Assembly: GCF_900103665.1 (NCBI RefSeq)
Contig: NZ_FNGY01000006.1
Coordinates: forward strand, 434,001-498,000
Origin: Pedobacter steynii
GTDB taxonomy: Bacteria > Bacteroidota > Bacteroidia > Sphingobacteriales > Sphingobacteriaceae
Length of the DNA: 64,000 nucleotides
Direction: 5' to 3'
In this document: positions 7,713 through 17,263 of the stretch, one piece after another
How positions within the stretch are numbered: the stretch's first letter is position 1
How the letters are laid out: each line of letters opens with the position of its first letter
Program-made: the position numbers and the translations under genes
Notes under the pieces: generated by a model
Seen by the model: only the letters and a program-made list of their open reading frames with translations
Told to the model about the DNA's origin: nothing
The model's database searches: none

Positions 7713-9326
7713 ATGCTTCACGACAACCTTATTCTCATTCTTGTCCTGCTTTTAGGTGTTACCATTCTGGTGATGATCGGACATAAGCTGAAAGTTTCCT
7801 ATCCGATATTTTTAGTGTTATCAGGACTGATCATTGGGTTTGTCCCTGGTATCCCTCATATTTTTGTAGATCCTGACATCATATTCCTGCTTTTTCTTCC
7901 TCCTTTATTATACGAAGCTGCCTGGACAACTTCCTGGAAAGACTTTTGGGAATATAAAGGCGCTATCTTCTTAATGGCGGTTGGCCTGGTGCTGATTACC
8001 TCTATCGCGGTGGCCTATGCATCTGTAGCATTTATCCCGGGCTTCACTTTAGCCCTTGGTTTTCTGTTGGGAGGAATTGTTTCTCCGCCCGATGCGATTG
8101 CCGCCTCGACGGTGTTAAAGGGGGTGAAAATCCCTAAAACCATCAACTCCTTATTGGAAGGAGAGAGCCTGATTAATGATGCTTCCAGTTTAATTGTATT
8201 TAAGTTTGCCCTTGCAGCGGTAATTACAGGGAATTTTGTGTTTCAGGATGCGGCTTTAAACTTCGTTGTGGTAGCAGGATTCGGAATTTTAATTGGTCTT
8301 GGAATTGGATGCATATTTTATGCGATCCACCGCTGGCTGCCAACCAACGAAAATATAGATACTGTTTTAACATTATTGACGCCTTACTTTATGTACATCG
8401 TAGCAGAGCATTTTAAGGTCTCTGGAGTAATGGCTGTGGTTTCAGGGGGACTTTTCCTCTGTAGTCAGTCGCACGTGATTTTAACGCCCAATTCCAGGGT
8501 TAAAGTTAACGCGGTCTGGTCTGCCACGACGTTTATGATGAATGGTGTTGTTTTTATCCTGATCGGATTGGCATTGCCGGATATTGTGGCTGGTCTGGGA
8601 TCAGACTATCCATTGAAAACCGCGATAGGGTATGGTGTTGGCATCAGTTTGCTGACACTGGTAGTTAGGTTTGTCTGGTTATTTACAACGAGCAGGCTGA
8701 CCCGCCTGGTCAACAAGAAAACGAGGGTTCGCTACCAGGGGATGACCTGGCATTCCTCCGTTGTGATTGTCTGGGCGGGGATGCGTGGCGTGGTTTCACT
8801 GGCCGCCGCATTGTCCGTTCCCCTGCTGCTCACCGATCAGACGGCCTTTCCGCTGAGGAACCTCATCCTGTTCATTACTTTTGTGGTGATCCTTGTGACT
8901 CTTGTTTTTCAGGGACTTTCTTTGCCTTTTATCATCCGTTTATTGAAAATACCGGAAAATACCTTCAAACTGTCGGAACAGGAGCAAAGTTCGCAGATCC
9001 GCCTCCGGCTGATTGACCGTTCTCTGGAAAGAATGCAGCAAAATTACCAGTCTCAGTGTATCCACAATGAGTTGGTGGTTAGTTTTAAGGCGGAGCTGGA
9101 AAGATCGCTGGTGGATAAGAAGAATGCCGTGCAGGCCATGCGGGAAGGCAAGGTTGACCTTCAGGAACTTAAAGTGTATAAAGAAATGATGGTAGATTTG
9201 ATTCACATTCAACGTCATGAATTACACCTCCTGAAAAAGGATAAGAATTACGATGACGATATCCTCAGGGAAGAAGAGAAGCGACTGGATTTAGAAGAAC
9301 TGAGCAGTAACGGAAAACTGTTTTGA
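7713..9326 (+). CDS. CPA1-family Na+/H+ antiporter
   Basis: 537 residues, with about 12 membrane segments to residue ~410 and a charged, helical cytosolic tail of ~125 residues. Family signatures: GGIVSPPDAIAA (Asp127), the LLEGESLINDASS motif with the Asn155-Asp156 pair typical of electroneutral CPA1 exchangers, and WAGMRGVVSLAAALSVP. The protein exports Na+ (or K+) from the cell in exchange for protons, supporting pH and salt homeostasis in the inner membrane. It is a single gene; a hairpin follows the stop codon. Whether Na+ or K+ is preferred cannot be read from the sequence. Confidence 0.92.
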   Translation: MLHDNLILILVLLLGVTILVMIGHKLKVSYPIFLVLSGLIIGFVPGIPHIFVDPDIIFLLFLPPLLYEAAWTTSWKDFWEYKGAIFLMAVGLVLITSIAVAYASVAFIPGFTLALGFLLGGIVSPPDAIAASTVLKGVKIPKTINSLLEGESLINDASSLIVFKFALAAVITGNFVFQDAALNFVVVAGFGILIGLGIGCIFYAIHRWLPTNENIDTVLTLLTPYFMYIVAEHFKVSGVMAVVSGGLFLCSQSHVILTPNSRVKVNAVWSATTFMMNGVVFILIGLALPDIVAGLGSDYPLKTAIGYGVGISLLTLVVRFVWLFTTSRLTRLVNKKTRVRYQGMTWHSSVVIVWAGMRGVVSLAAALSVPLLLTDQTAFPLRNLILFITFVVILVTLVFQGLSLPFIIRLLKIPENTFKLSEQEQSSQIRLRLIDRSLERMQQNYQSQCIHNELVVSFKAELERSLVDKKNAVQAMREGKVDLQELKVYKEMMVDLIHIQRHELHLLKKDKNYDDDILREEEKRLDLEELSSNGKLF

Positions 9327-9327
9327 T

Positions 9328-9364
9328 CCTTGCAGATCGAAACATTATTGACCGATCCGCAAGG
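9328..9364. terminator. hairpin between convergent antiporter and PQQ-repeat genes
   Basis: CCTTGC-A-GATCG (9328-9339) pairs with CGATC-C-GCAAGG (9353-9364), with one mismatch and a 13-base loop. It lies between two convergent stop codons and may serve both genes. Confidence 0.6.
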
Positions 9365-9373
9365 CCATTAAGT

Positions 9374-10588
9374 TTATTTCTCTAAAGCATAGAAGAAGCC
9401 ATTGGAATCTCCAAAATAAAGCATTCGCCCGTCTGTGAGCGGAGTCGATAATATAGACCCTAAAGCCAGGATCTTTTTCTCTACCTCGATATAGTCGTTG
9501 CCATACAGCGAAATATCTTTCCTGAAATGGTCTGTCGCATCATAGATACTGGCATACCTGCTTTTACTCTCCTCCGTTTGAAAAGTGGAATTGACTTTTC
9601 CTGTTTCCGGATCAACAAAATAAACTTTGCCATTGAAGCAACCAAATACCAGCTCATTGCCCACCATGATGGCAGCTCCATAGACACGCATGTTGAGCGG
9701 TAAGGTCCATTTTATCGTTCCGGATCTCGCGTTCATGGCATAAAAGCGATGGGTATCGGAAGTTCCGAAATAGACATTGCCCTTATAGAAAAGAGGGCTG
9801 GCAATGATCCAGCTTCCGATTTCCTTCCTGTTCCACTTACCGGTCCCTGTTTTTAAGTCCAGCGCATAAATGTTGTAATCCCGGCTTCCGAAAAAGACGG
9901 TACTGTCCTGTACGATTGCCGCCTTTTGTACCTCTCCTTTTGGAAAGGACTGATCGCCTACTGTTTTAAATTTCCATTTCAGACTGCCTGATTTTGAATC
10001 CAGGGCATAAAAGAAACCATCATAACTCCCTACTAAGACCGTTTTATCTTTGATTACGGGATCTGCATGGACACTGCCACCGGTTTTATAAGCCCATTGC
10101 TTTTTTCCGGAATTCAGCTCCAGGGCATAAATACTACTGTCGCCGCTACCTATATAAACAAATTGATCATCCACCAGGGGAGAGGAAAGGTAATAGTCCC
10201 AGGTATCGTACTTTTTCTCTCCATTGGTTTTGAATTTCCAGATCAGCTGGCCGCTGTTTTTATCGAGCGCATAAACAGCGCCATCCCCACTTGAAAAGAT
10301 AACCCGCTGTTCATTGATCACCGGCGAAGAATGCACCTCTCCGCTGGTCTTAAATTTCCATTTCATTTTTCCGGAGTGTTTATCTAAGGCATATAAATGC
10401 TGGTCGCCACTGCCAAAATAAACCATGTTGCCATTGCTGACCGGGGAGGAGTGGATGGCGGCACCGGTAGGGAATTTCCAGGCCATTTTAGCTTGGGTTT
10501 GGGCAATCGTGCTTAATGTGCCACAGCAGGTACAGATCAGGAGAAGCAGGAATACTGAGGTATGGAAAGGAGCGTTTTTTCTTTTCAT
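9374..10588 (-). CDS. secreted PQQ-like beta-propeller repeat protein
   Basis: 404 residues with a signal peptide (hydrophobic segment followed by STIAQ). The body consists of about seven or eight repeats of ~40 residues with the pattern 'W-K-F-x-T ... HSSPV ... VYFGSGD ... YALD-x-x-SG', the tryptophan-docking blades of PQQ/BamB-like propellers. No dehydrogenase active-site Asp or disulphide is apparent, so it is more likely a binding or scaffold propeller than a quinoprotein enzyme. It is located in the periplasm or on the surface. It is a single gene with a 193-base spacer to the divergent VOC gene. Confidence 0.85.
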   Translation of the reverse strand: MKRKNAPFHTSVFLLLLICTCCGTLSTIAQTQAKMAWKFPTGAAIHSSPVSNGNMVYFGSGDQHLYALDKHSGKMKWKFKTSGEVHSSPVINEQRVIFSSGDGAVYALDKNSGQLIWKFKTNGEKKYDTWDYYLSSPLVDDQFVYIGSGDSSIYALELNSGKKQWAYKTGGSVHADPVIKDKTVLVGSYDGFFYALDSKSGSLKWKFKTVGDQSFPKGEVQKAAIVQDSTVFFGSRDYNIYALDLKTGTGKWNRKEIGSWIIASPLFYKGNVYFGTSDTHRFYAMNARSGTIKWTLPLNMRVYGAAIMVGNELVFGCFNGKVYFVDPETGKVNSTFQTEESKSRYASIYDATDHFRKDISLYGNDYIEVEKKILALGSILSTPLTDGRMLYFGDSNGFFYALEK

Positions 10589-10781
10589 AAATGGCTGTTT
10601 ACCAATAAATATATTTGAAGATACATAAATATTTTATTAGGCATATTATTCCTTATTTTTAAGAAAGTTCCATTGGGAAGTATCAGCAATTGTAAAAAAA
10701 ATAACCCTTGACATAGGGCTGTCAAAAGCCCGGTTTACCTTTATCAAAAGAAATTAAATTTCAAATAAAAAGACATAAAAA

Positions 10782-11195
10782 ATGGGCAATTCACAAACAC
10801 TAAGAGGACTATCTACAATTTGTTATTACGCAATCGATCATGAGGCTGCAAAGAAATGGTATAGCGATTTTCTGGGCCTGCCTCCATATTTTGAACGTCC
10901 TGGATATGCGGAATTCAGGATCGGGGATTATCAGCATGAACTGGGATTGATTGACGGCCGTTATGCACCTGCAGGATGGACCCCGGGCGCCCCGGCTGCG
11001 ATCACTTACTGGCATGTAGACGAAATCGGGGAAAGCCTCGAAAAACTGATCTCTTTGGGAGCGAAATTGCATGAACCGGTTACTGAACGTGGCCCTGGTT
11101 TTGTGACTGCCTCGGTCATTGATCCTTTCGGAAATACGCTGGGCATCATGTACAATGTGCATTACCTGGAGGTGCTGAAAGCGAAACAAGGATAA
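10782..11195 (+). CDS. VOC (glyoxalase/dioxygenase superfamily) protein
   Basis: 137 residues with the beta-alpha-beta-beta-beta VOC layout: ICYYAIDHEAAKKWYSDFLG at the start, and ASVIDPFGNTLGIMYN at the end. It is a small metal- or ligand-binding enzyme; the substrate is not predictable. The next gene begins 23 bases downstream on the same strand and the pair ends at one hairpin, so the two are probably co-transcribed. Confidence 0.87.
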   Translation: MGNSQTLRGLSTICYYAIDHEAAKKWYSDFLGLPPYFERPGYAEFRIGDYQHELGLIDGRYAPAGWTPGAPAAITYWHVDEIGESLEKLISLGAKLHEPVTERGPGFVTASVIDPFGNTLGIMYNVHYLEVLKAKQG

Positions 11196-11218
11196 GTTAC
11201 CTAAATAGATGGAAAGCT

Positions 11219-11797
11219 ATGGAAACGAACAATGGAATACCTGCCTTTTACGCCAGTACAAATGAAGAATGGCGCAACTGGCTGGAAGAAAACGGGGCCA
11301 GGGAGAAGGCCGTTTGCCTGATTCTTTATCATAAGAAAAGCAAAACCCCTTGTATTGATTACAAAGAGTCCATTGAACATGCCTTGTGTTTCGGATGGAT
11401 CGACAGCAAGGCAAATAAACGGGACGAAGAAAGCAGCTATCTGCAGTTTACCCCGAGAAAATCAAAGAGCAACTGGAGTAATGTAAACAAGGAACGGGTC
11501 GCGAGAATGACCGCGCAGGGCTTAATGAGGCCAGGCGGACAGGCCATGATCGATCTTGCTAAAGCCAATGGCAGCTGGGATATGCTTGCGGATGCGCAGA
11601 ACACCATCATTCCCTGGGACCTGCAAAAAATGTTCGACAAGAATATCCAGGCATTCGAGAATTTCCAGCGTTTTTCTCCTTCTTCCAGGCGGATGATTCT
11701 GGAATGGATCACTAAGGCAAAGAAAGAAGAAACAAGGGAAAAGAGAATCGTACAGACCGTAGAACTTGCCACCAGAAATATAAAAGCGAATCATTAG
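11219..11797 (+). CDS. YdeI/OmpD-associated family protein
   Basis: 192 residues. The middle (CIDYKESIEHALCFGWIDSK, then the SxxQxFTPRKxxSNWSxxN-type segment) and the C-terminal basic helical part (SSRRMILEWITKAKKEETREKR) match the YdeI family; members have been linked to resistance to antimicrobial peptides, but the biochemistry is unknown. It is cytoplasmic with no signal peptide, and probably co-transcribed with the VOC gene. Its stop codon lies inside the terminator hairpin that follows. Confidence 0.85.
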   Translation: METNNGIPAFYASTNEEWRNWLEENGAREKAVCLILYHKKSKTPCIDYKESIEHALCFGWIDSKANKRDEESSYLQFTPRKSKSNWSNVNKERVARMTAQGLMRPGGQAMIDLAKANGSWDMLADAQNTIIPWDLQKMFDKNIQAFENFQRFSPSSRRMILEWITKAKKEETREKRIVQTVELATRNIKANH

Positions 11798-11820
11798 CGC
11801 AGCGTACCTGCGCTAATGAT
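11790..11820. terminator. hairpin overlapping the YdeI stop codon
   Basis: ATCATTAGCGCAG (11790-11802), loop CGTAC, and the exact complement (11808-11820): a 13-bp stem that includes the last codon and stop of the YdeI-like gene and stands eight bases from the convergent PI-PLC stop. Confidence 0.7.
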
Positions 11821-11827
11821 GGCTGGT

Positions 11828-13063
11828 TTACTTGTTCCTTTTCGGAGCGTTAACTTTCGGAGCGTTAACGGGATTCAACCTTGCTACACCTCCTCCGGGA
11901 AGTTTTACCACATAACCCGTCCCATAACCATTTCCTTTTTTATAGAAATCGGTAGAGATGACTTGTGCCCCGGAATCAAATGCGGCTTTAGCCCTGGTAT
12001 AGTCGTTTACTTTTGCTTCATAAGTTTCAATGTCACTACGGGTACGTACCATGTAACCCATGTTTACATATTTTTTGATGTCTTCCTGTCTTACAATCGC
12101 ATTGTCTAACAGGAAGAAGGCGGCATAATCATCATTGGGTGTCGACTGCATAAACATGATCCTATCCTTTAAACCGGGATGATTTTTAAGATATGGAGAC
12201 TGCGCGTCATTTCCTCCTCCGGCAGAAGGAAGCAATAGAAAGATAAATTTTCCTCTTGATTTGTTGACTTCAGGCCAGTTTTTTGCCAGTACAGCCTCCT
12301 TTAGCGTTTGATAATTTCCCCTCACTTCATCAGGAGTGATCAGTTTATCTTTTCCCAGAACACTTAATATCTCCGCATCAAGGGCATTAAAAGCAGTTTC
12401 ATCAAATTTTAATACCGTTGTTGGATGAGGGAATACCGGAATTCCACTGTCCTTTGCTTCCAGCTGGATAAAGATGGGAATGTGATTTGGGTTTTCATCT
12501 GACCATGTTTTTAATGCGGTTAATGCATCCTTAAGCGTTGGGTAATGGGTTCTGAAATCAAAATCAGCAATGTGTAATACTTTAAATCCAGGTTTGTCGA
12601 GGCCTTCTTTTTTATAAGGGGCAAGGTTTAGCAGCCCTTTCTCTTTGAAATAGCGATAAGCGGCAGGATCGTTAAACCGGTTTCCCGTTGGATCATAATA
12701 GACATCAATCTCCAGGTTTCTCAATCCTGCATTGAGCTGGTCAGGAAATGGAGGATGGTCATATTTCAGGCCTTCTGCCATAGACATCCCATTGGGATGG
12801 TATTCTTTAAATTCCTCCAGCTTTGCTTTAGGCATGGAAGACATATAGGCACCCATCATCCTGCTGATTAAAGAATCGCCATAGGCAAGTACCGTAGGGT
12901 CCACCGGCCGGGCATAACTGTTATGGGTTCCCAGTACCTGGATTTCATTTATCTTCAGGTTTTTAGGGATGTTGGAGAATTCCATTTTCTGTTGGCCTTT
13001 GGCAACTGCAATAAAGGTTAGGGAGATCAGGAATGGACGAAGTACGATTTGATTGAAGTTCAT
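11828..13063 (-). CDS. secreted PI-PLC-C1-like phospholipase C
   Basis: 411 residues with a short signal peptide (LISLTFIAVAKG). It matches the Ca2+-dependent phosphoinositide-specific phospholipase C1 family: LGTHNSYARP holds the general His47, LEIDVYYDP gives the metal-binding acidic residues near 118-122, and LHIADFDF gives the second His164. Such enzymes cleave glycerophosphodiester bonds of inositol lipids. It starts nine bases after the stop codon of the TonB-dependent receptor, so the two are clearly one transcript; the pairing suggests release and uptake of a phosphate- or inositol-containing product. The last 15 residues contain a short duplication (see 11841-11870). Confidence 0.85.
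   Translation of the reverse strand: MNFNQIVLRPFLISLTFIAVAKGQQKMEFSNIPKNLKINEIQVLGTHNSYARPVDPTVLAYGDSLISRMMGAYMSSMPKAKLEEFKEYHPNGMSMAEGLKYDHPPFPDQLNAGLRNLEIDVYYDPTGNRFNDPAAYRYFKEKGLLNLAPYKKEGLDKPGFKVLHIADFDFRTHYPTLKDALTALKTWSDENPNHIPIFIQLEAKDSGIPVFPHPTTVLKFDETAFNALDAEILSVLGKDKLITPDEVRGNYQTLKEAVLAKNWPEVNKSRGKFIFLLLPSAGGGNDAQSPYLKNHPGLKDRIMFMQSTPNDDYAAFFLLDNAIVRQEDIKKYVNMGYMVRTRSDIETYEAKVNDYTRAKAAFDSGAQVISTDFYKKGNGYGTGYVVKLPGGGVARLNPVNAPKVNAPKRNK
11841..11870. repeat. 15-bp tandem duplication in the 3' end of the PI-PLC gene
   Basis: TTCGGAGCGTTAACT is followed at once by TTCGGAGCGTTAACG. On the coding strand it duplicates the five-residue unit N-A-P-K-x near the C-terminus, probably slipped-strand replication in a non-essential tail. 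Confidence 0.8.
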
Positions 13064-13072
13064 GAGGGTTGA

Positions 13073-15886
13073 TTAATAAAAGTTGACAGATACACCTGCC
13101 TGGCCACGGAAAGAAAAATAAGACACGTTCTCTACTCTTTTGGAGTTTCCATGGTAAAAGCGGTTGGGTTCGTTGGTAATGTTATTGAGTTCCAGAAACA
13201 TTCTGATTTTCTTGCTAAAGGCATAAGAGGATGAAAAGTCTACCGTAAAATTTTTATCAAACCATTGGTAATGCTCCGGACCGGCAGAGGTTCTGATGGT
13301 ATTCAGGTATTTTCCTTTGTAGTTTCCTGCAATCCTTGCCATGAATTTGTTGCTTTCGAAAAAGAGGATCAGGTTGTAATTGTGCTTCGCCTGTTTAGGT
13401 AAAGTGGTTTCTGTTACGCTTGTAGTCAGTCCGTTTGTGAAATTCGGGATCTTCACTCCAGAATTGACATAGGTATAGTTTCCTTCGAAGCCAAACTTGC
13501 TCAGGAAACCAGGGAGTTCCGTGAAACGTTTACTGATGCCCATTTCAAAGCCGGCAAGCCAGCTGTTTTTCAGGTTACCGGGATTGGATTTGATATAAGG
13601 CTGGTTATTGAGTTGCACCAGGCTTTGGTCATCATAAATCACATTTTTCAATTGTTTGTAAAAAGCTCCCGCAGATACCAGTCCGACATCGCCGAAATAA
13701 TGTTCAAACATGACGTCAACGTTGTTCGAGAAGGTAGGTTTTAATTTGGTATTCCCTTCGGTAATGGTTCTGGCAACTTCATTGATGACGATCCCGGGGT
13801 TGAGGTCGTCAAAATCAGGCCTGGCAAAAGATCTGGTCAGTGCTGCCCGTAATATGGTATTTTTTGAGGGCGCATATTTCAGGTGAAACATAGGGAGGAA
13901 AGCATGGTAACTGTTTTTTTCTGTCAGGTCTACGGCTTCTGCACCTTTACTGGTGTTGACTACCTTTTTACCTGAAAAACTAATTTCGTTATACTCATTT
14001 CTGAAACCTCCGATGATCCGGACCTCATCAGATAACTTCAAATCACCCATTAGATAAGCGGAATAGACATTCTCTTGCCCCAGATAGGAGGTGCTGAGGT
14101 TGGCGCTGGAGTTCGGTCCCTGCACCTGAACCAGGCCTTTGTCTTTTCTGAAATCTTCAGTAAATAAAGCGTCAATCTGTTGATTGCTGATTTGATTGAT
14201 GATCACATCGTTATAAGGGCTGCCAATTTCTGAGAGAAAACCTCCATTATAAGGGAATTTTTCGGTCGCCAGGCCATTCATGTAGATAGGCGGAGCATTG
14301 GGGATTCCCAGGGCTGAAGGGGGCATCCAGACTAAGGTTTTACTATTGGCTTCTTTTCTTTTGTTCACAAACTTCAGCCCTGATTTGAAGGAAAGCCGAT
14401 CACTTGTCTGGTAGTTGAAATCTGCCTGTCCGCGGTAATCTCTCTCCTGATTGTTGTTTTGACTCATGATCACCTGATTGAGCTTTAGCTGATCCGGGGA
14501 AATGGCCGACTGTACATAGGGTAAGGTCCCAAGGTATTTATTTCCATCAGCAGATAAATTGCCATAGGTCATGGGCTGGACAAAATTAACGATTGGGTAT
14601 CCTCTGTCTTTCTTTGCCAGCTGATCAGGTGAGTCAAACTTAAAGGAGGAACGGGCATTGTTCAAGGACCAGGTTGCGGTTAATTTTTTACTGATTTTAG
14701 ATTCCCCGCCTACTTGCAGGGAATACAGGTCTGTCAGGTAATCTGCATGCCTGGCCTGCAATTGTACATTCTTCAGGTTAAAGTTGAAATAGGTCTCCCG
14801 AACGGATTGCTGATCTAAATATTGACTATATAAGCCTTTGAAATAGATTTTATGATTGGGATTGATCTCATAGTCAAAACCGGTATTGAAGCCTAACGTT
14901 CTTCTGTCGGCCACATAGTCCCTCAGTTGTAACTGATTAATGGCATATGATTTTTCGGGTACAGGATCATTGAAATTATAAGTCATCTGGTAATTGTCAA
15001 GTGCCGAGGACCTGTTCCAGATTACCCCTGAAGCAATAAACCTCAGCTTATCGGTAATCTTGTCGCCATACACGACTGAAGTGTTGTAAGTGGAGGATTG
15101 GGACTGGTCGACGTAGCCCCCGGCAAGGTTTACCGACAGGGTTTTGCGGTAAGGGGATGTTTTGGTAATGAAATCTACATTGCCACCAATTGCATCTCCA
15201 TCCATATCGGGCGTAAGGGCTTTTGATAATTTTACATATTCGATCAGTTCAGATGGGAAGATGTCCATCTGTACGCCTCTGTTTGCATAGTCTCCACTCG
15301 CACTGGGCATTCGGTTTCCATTTAGAGTAGCCGAACTCCATTGGATAGGGGTTCCACGGACGGAGACAAAACGGCCTTCCCCCATATCCCGTTCAATCGT
15401 CACTCCCTGTAGTCGTTGAACAGCCTCTGCGGCATTTCTATCGGGCAGTTTTCCAATCGCATCTGATGCTAAAACTTCGGAGATGGTTAAAGAAGATTTT
15501 TTGATGTTCAGTGCCCTCGCTTGCGAAGGTTTGTAGGCGCTGCTGATGGCGACCTCATTCAATACATTTTTTTGACTTTCCTGAAGGATGATATTGCCCA
15601 GGTCGAGGTGCTGCGATTTGATAAGCGATACTTCCAGTTCTTTAGTCAGGTATCCCATATAAGAGATCAACAGGACGCCAGTACCTTCGCTCAGGCCAGA
15701 AAGCTGGAAGGCCCCGTCGTAAGCAGAGGTCGTCCCATTGTTTTTTCCTTTAATTTTAATGGATGCTCCGGGTAAAGGACCCCGGGTATCCATGATCTTA
15801 CCACTGACTTGGGTTTGGCTAAACAACTCAAGCGTACTGAAAAGAAGGCATAAAAGTATGCCTGATCTGATGACTCCAAATTTCAT
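13073..15886 (-). CDS. TonB-dependent receptor with carboxypeptidase-like N-terminal domain
   Basis: 937 residues: signal peptide ending LFSQ, a CarboxypepD-regulatory-like domain (about 25-110), plug domain (about 130-250; SEVLASDAIGKLPDRNAAEAVQRLQGVTIER), and an outer-membrane barrel ending in the aromatic GVSVNFY. The 'KLPDRNAAEAVQRLQGV' plug is typical of the TonB-Xanth-Caul type rather than of SusC. No SusD partner is present. The PI-PLC gene follows after nine bases and an AraC-type regulator lies just upstream on the same strand. A -7-like TAGATTTG on the minus strand at 15913-15920 gives a short leader. The substrate is unknown; an organophosphate product of the PI-PLC is a fair guess. 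Confidence 0.92.
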   Translation of the reverse strand: MKFGVIRSGILLCLLFSTLELFSQTQVSGKIMDTRGPLPGASIKIKGKNNGTTSAYDGAFQLSGLSEGTGVLLISYMGYLTKELEVSLIKSQHLDLGNIILQESQKNVLNEVAISSAYKPSQARALNIKKSSLTISEVLASDAIGKLPDRNAAEAVQRLQGVTIERDMGEGRFVSVRGTPIQWSSATLNGNRMPSASGDYANRGVQMDIFPSELIEYVKLSKALTPDMDGDAIGGNVDFITKTSPYRKTLSVNLAGGYVDQSQSSTYNTSVVYGDKITDKLRFIASGVIWNRSSALDNYQMTYNFNDPVPEKSYAINQLQLRDYVADRRTLGFNTGFDYEINPNHKIYFKGLYSQYLDQQSVRETYFNFNLKNVQLQARHADYLTDLYSLQVGGESKISKKLTATWSLNNARSSFKFDSPDQLAKKDRGYPIVNFVQPMTYGNLSADGNKYLGTLPYVQSAISPDQLKLNQVIMSQNNNQERDYRGQADFNYQTSDRLSFKSGLKFVNKRKEANSKTLVWMPPSALGIPNAPPIYMNGLATEKFPYNGGFLSEIGSPYNDVIINQISNQQIDALFTEDFRKDKGLVQVQGPNSSANLSTSYLGQENVYSAYLMGDLKLSDEVRIIGGFRNEYNEISFSGKKVVNTSKGAEAVDLTEKNSYHAFLPMFHLKYAPSKNTILRAALTRSFARPDFDDLNPGIVINEVARTITEGNTKLKPTFSNNVDVMFEHYFGDVGLVSAGAFYKQLKNVIYDDQSLVQLNNQPYIKSNPGNLKNSWLAGFEMGISKRFTELPGFLSKFGFEGNYTYVNSGVKIPNFTNGLTTSVTETTLPKQAKHNYNLILFFESNKFMARIAGNYKGKYLNTIRTSAGPEHYQWFDKNFTVDFSSSYAFSKKIRMFLELNNITNEPNRFYHGNSKRVENVSYFSFRGQAGVSVNFY

Positions 15887-15912
15887 TTTGTTTGTTCTGT
15901 TAAAATTTTGAA

Positions 15913-15920
15913 CAAATCTA
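15913..15920 (-). promoter_or_regulatory. candidate -7 element of the TonB receptor/PI-PLC operon
   Basis: On the minus strand this reads TAGATTTG, matching the Bacteroidota consensus TAnnTTTG, 26 bases before the receptor start codon. No clear TTTG is seen at the -33 position. Confidence 0.45.
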
Positions 15921-16043
15921 TCCGGAGTCTGTATTCGGGATGTTCGTTTGGGTTGAAACGGACAATTTAGCTGGTGTTGTTTTTGTAACTAATTGTTTTT
16001 CAGTTGATTTTGTGGTGTTAAGAAATTGTGAAGGAAATAGATG

Positions 16044-17117
16044 CTAAATGTTAACCAGTGTTGAAGTATCAGTGGCCTGGCTAATCTGATACTTGTAGTC
16101 TGTCGGATTCAGGCCCATTTGTTTCTTGAAATACTTATAAAAGGTCGTTCTGGATTTGAAGCCACATTGGTAAAATACTTCCGATATATTCTGTGAATGG
16201 TCTGCATTGATAATCCGGACAAACTCTTCTACTCTGCATTTATTAATCAGGTCATAAAAGTTTGTCCCAAGGCTTTCGGTAATCGACTGACTTAAATGAT
16301 GCCTGGAAACCTGAAGTTGTCTGGCGACTTCTTCAAGGGTGACCTCTTCATTAAGATAGGGCTTGTAAACTTTAAGTGTCTGCAACAGATTTTCGGCAAT
16401 CTCTTTGAGCGTATTTTCCGAAAGGCTGGAGGTTTTGTATTTTATCGTTTCTGCTTTGTCTTCTTGTTTCTCTATCACCGTTGATTTTAATTTCATGATA
16501 ATGATGATGGCAAACTGAACGAGGAATAAATAAGTATAAATCGTTCTCAAAAGATCTTTATTTAATCCTGCTTTATAAGAGATGTAATAACTGATAATAG
16601 AGATGATGAGATAAACCGTTAATATTTTCAGGTACTTCAGTTCTGTACTTAATGGTTGTCTGGCCTTACTGATGTGGTAATAAGTAAGGAGGACATAGCT
16701 GAGCCAGTAAAAGGGATAATAATGAAATATCTGCTGATAAATTTCCATGAGCAGATTGGTATGACTTGCCCTGCTGAATACCATAGGGAGAATGATCATA
16801 TTCCATAAAAACACGAGGAAAAAAGGAAACAAGTGGAGAAAGATTGTTTTTCCGGATACATTTTTTCCGAGGCAGTTCAGGCAAAATAAGAGCAATAAGG
16901 GACCTTTTAGAAAACGGAAACTGCTGGGGATACTTTCTATATAGGAGGTTTCCCTGTTAAATAAGTGGTAGATAAACAGTTCGAACAGAAAATCTGCGGT
17001 TACTACGATCAGATACAGGTAGAGGAAATTGTATTTTCTGTCGTTATTTTTATTATGGTATAACAGAAAAATAGAGATTAAAGCCTGAATAATGATGGTA
17101 ATATAGATCCCTGTCAT
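16044..17117 (-). CDS. AraC family regulator with membrane-embedded N-terminal half
   Basis: 357 residues, with about seven hydrophobic segments in the first 215 residues and a C-terminal AraC domain (EEVTLEEVARQLQVSRHHLS, then ISEVFYQCGFKSRTTFYKYF and MGLNPTDYK). It is the same architecture as the regulator at 1972-3156, but the two are not close copies. It is transcribed in the same direction as, and 157 bases upstream of, the receptor/PI-PLC pair and is the obvious candidate regulator for it. Confidence 0.88.
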   Translation of the reverse strand: MTGIYITIIIQALISIFLLYHNKNNDRKYNFLYLYLIVVTADFLFELFIYHLFNRETSYIESIPSSFRFLKGPLLLLFCLNCLGKNVSGKTIFLHLFPFFLVFLWNMIILPMVFSRASHTNLLMEIYQQIFHYYPFYWLSYVLLTYYHISKARQPLSTELKYLKILTVYLIISIISYYISYKAGLNKDLLRTIYTYLFLVQFAIIIIMKLKSTVIEKQEDKAETIKYKTSSLSENTLKEIAENLLQTLKVYKPYLNEEVTLEEVARQLQVSRHHLSQSITESLGTNFYDLINKCRVEEFVRIINADHSQNISEVFYQCGFKSRTTFYKYFKKQMGLNPTDYKYQISQATDTSTLVNI

Positions 17118-17263
17118 GATTAACTATCGTTCCTTTTATGGGAAACAAAGATAGAACCGGAAAAAGAAGAACGGGAAGCAGGAGGATTATGTTTTTGTTA
17201 ATTCTGTTTTTTTACCAAATGAATGCAATTAATAGTATTTTCACATGATCCATCCAATTGTTT

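Noticed and set aside
10708-10743. TTGACA followed by TACCTTTA before the VOC gene as a promoter
   Set aside because: The spacer between the elements is 25 bases, too long for the Bacteroidota consensus, and the -7 box lacks the final G.
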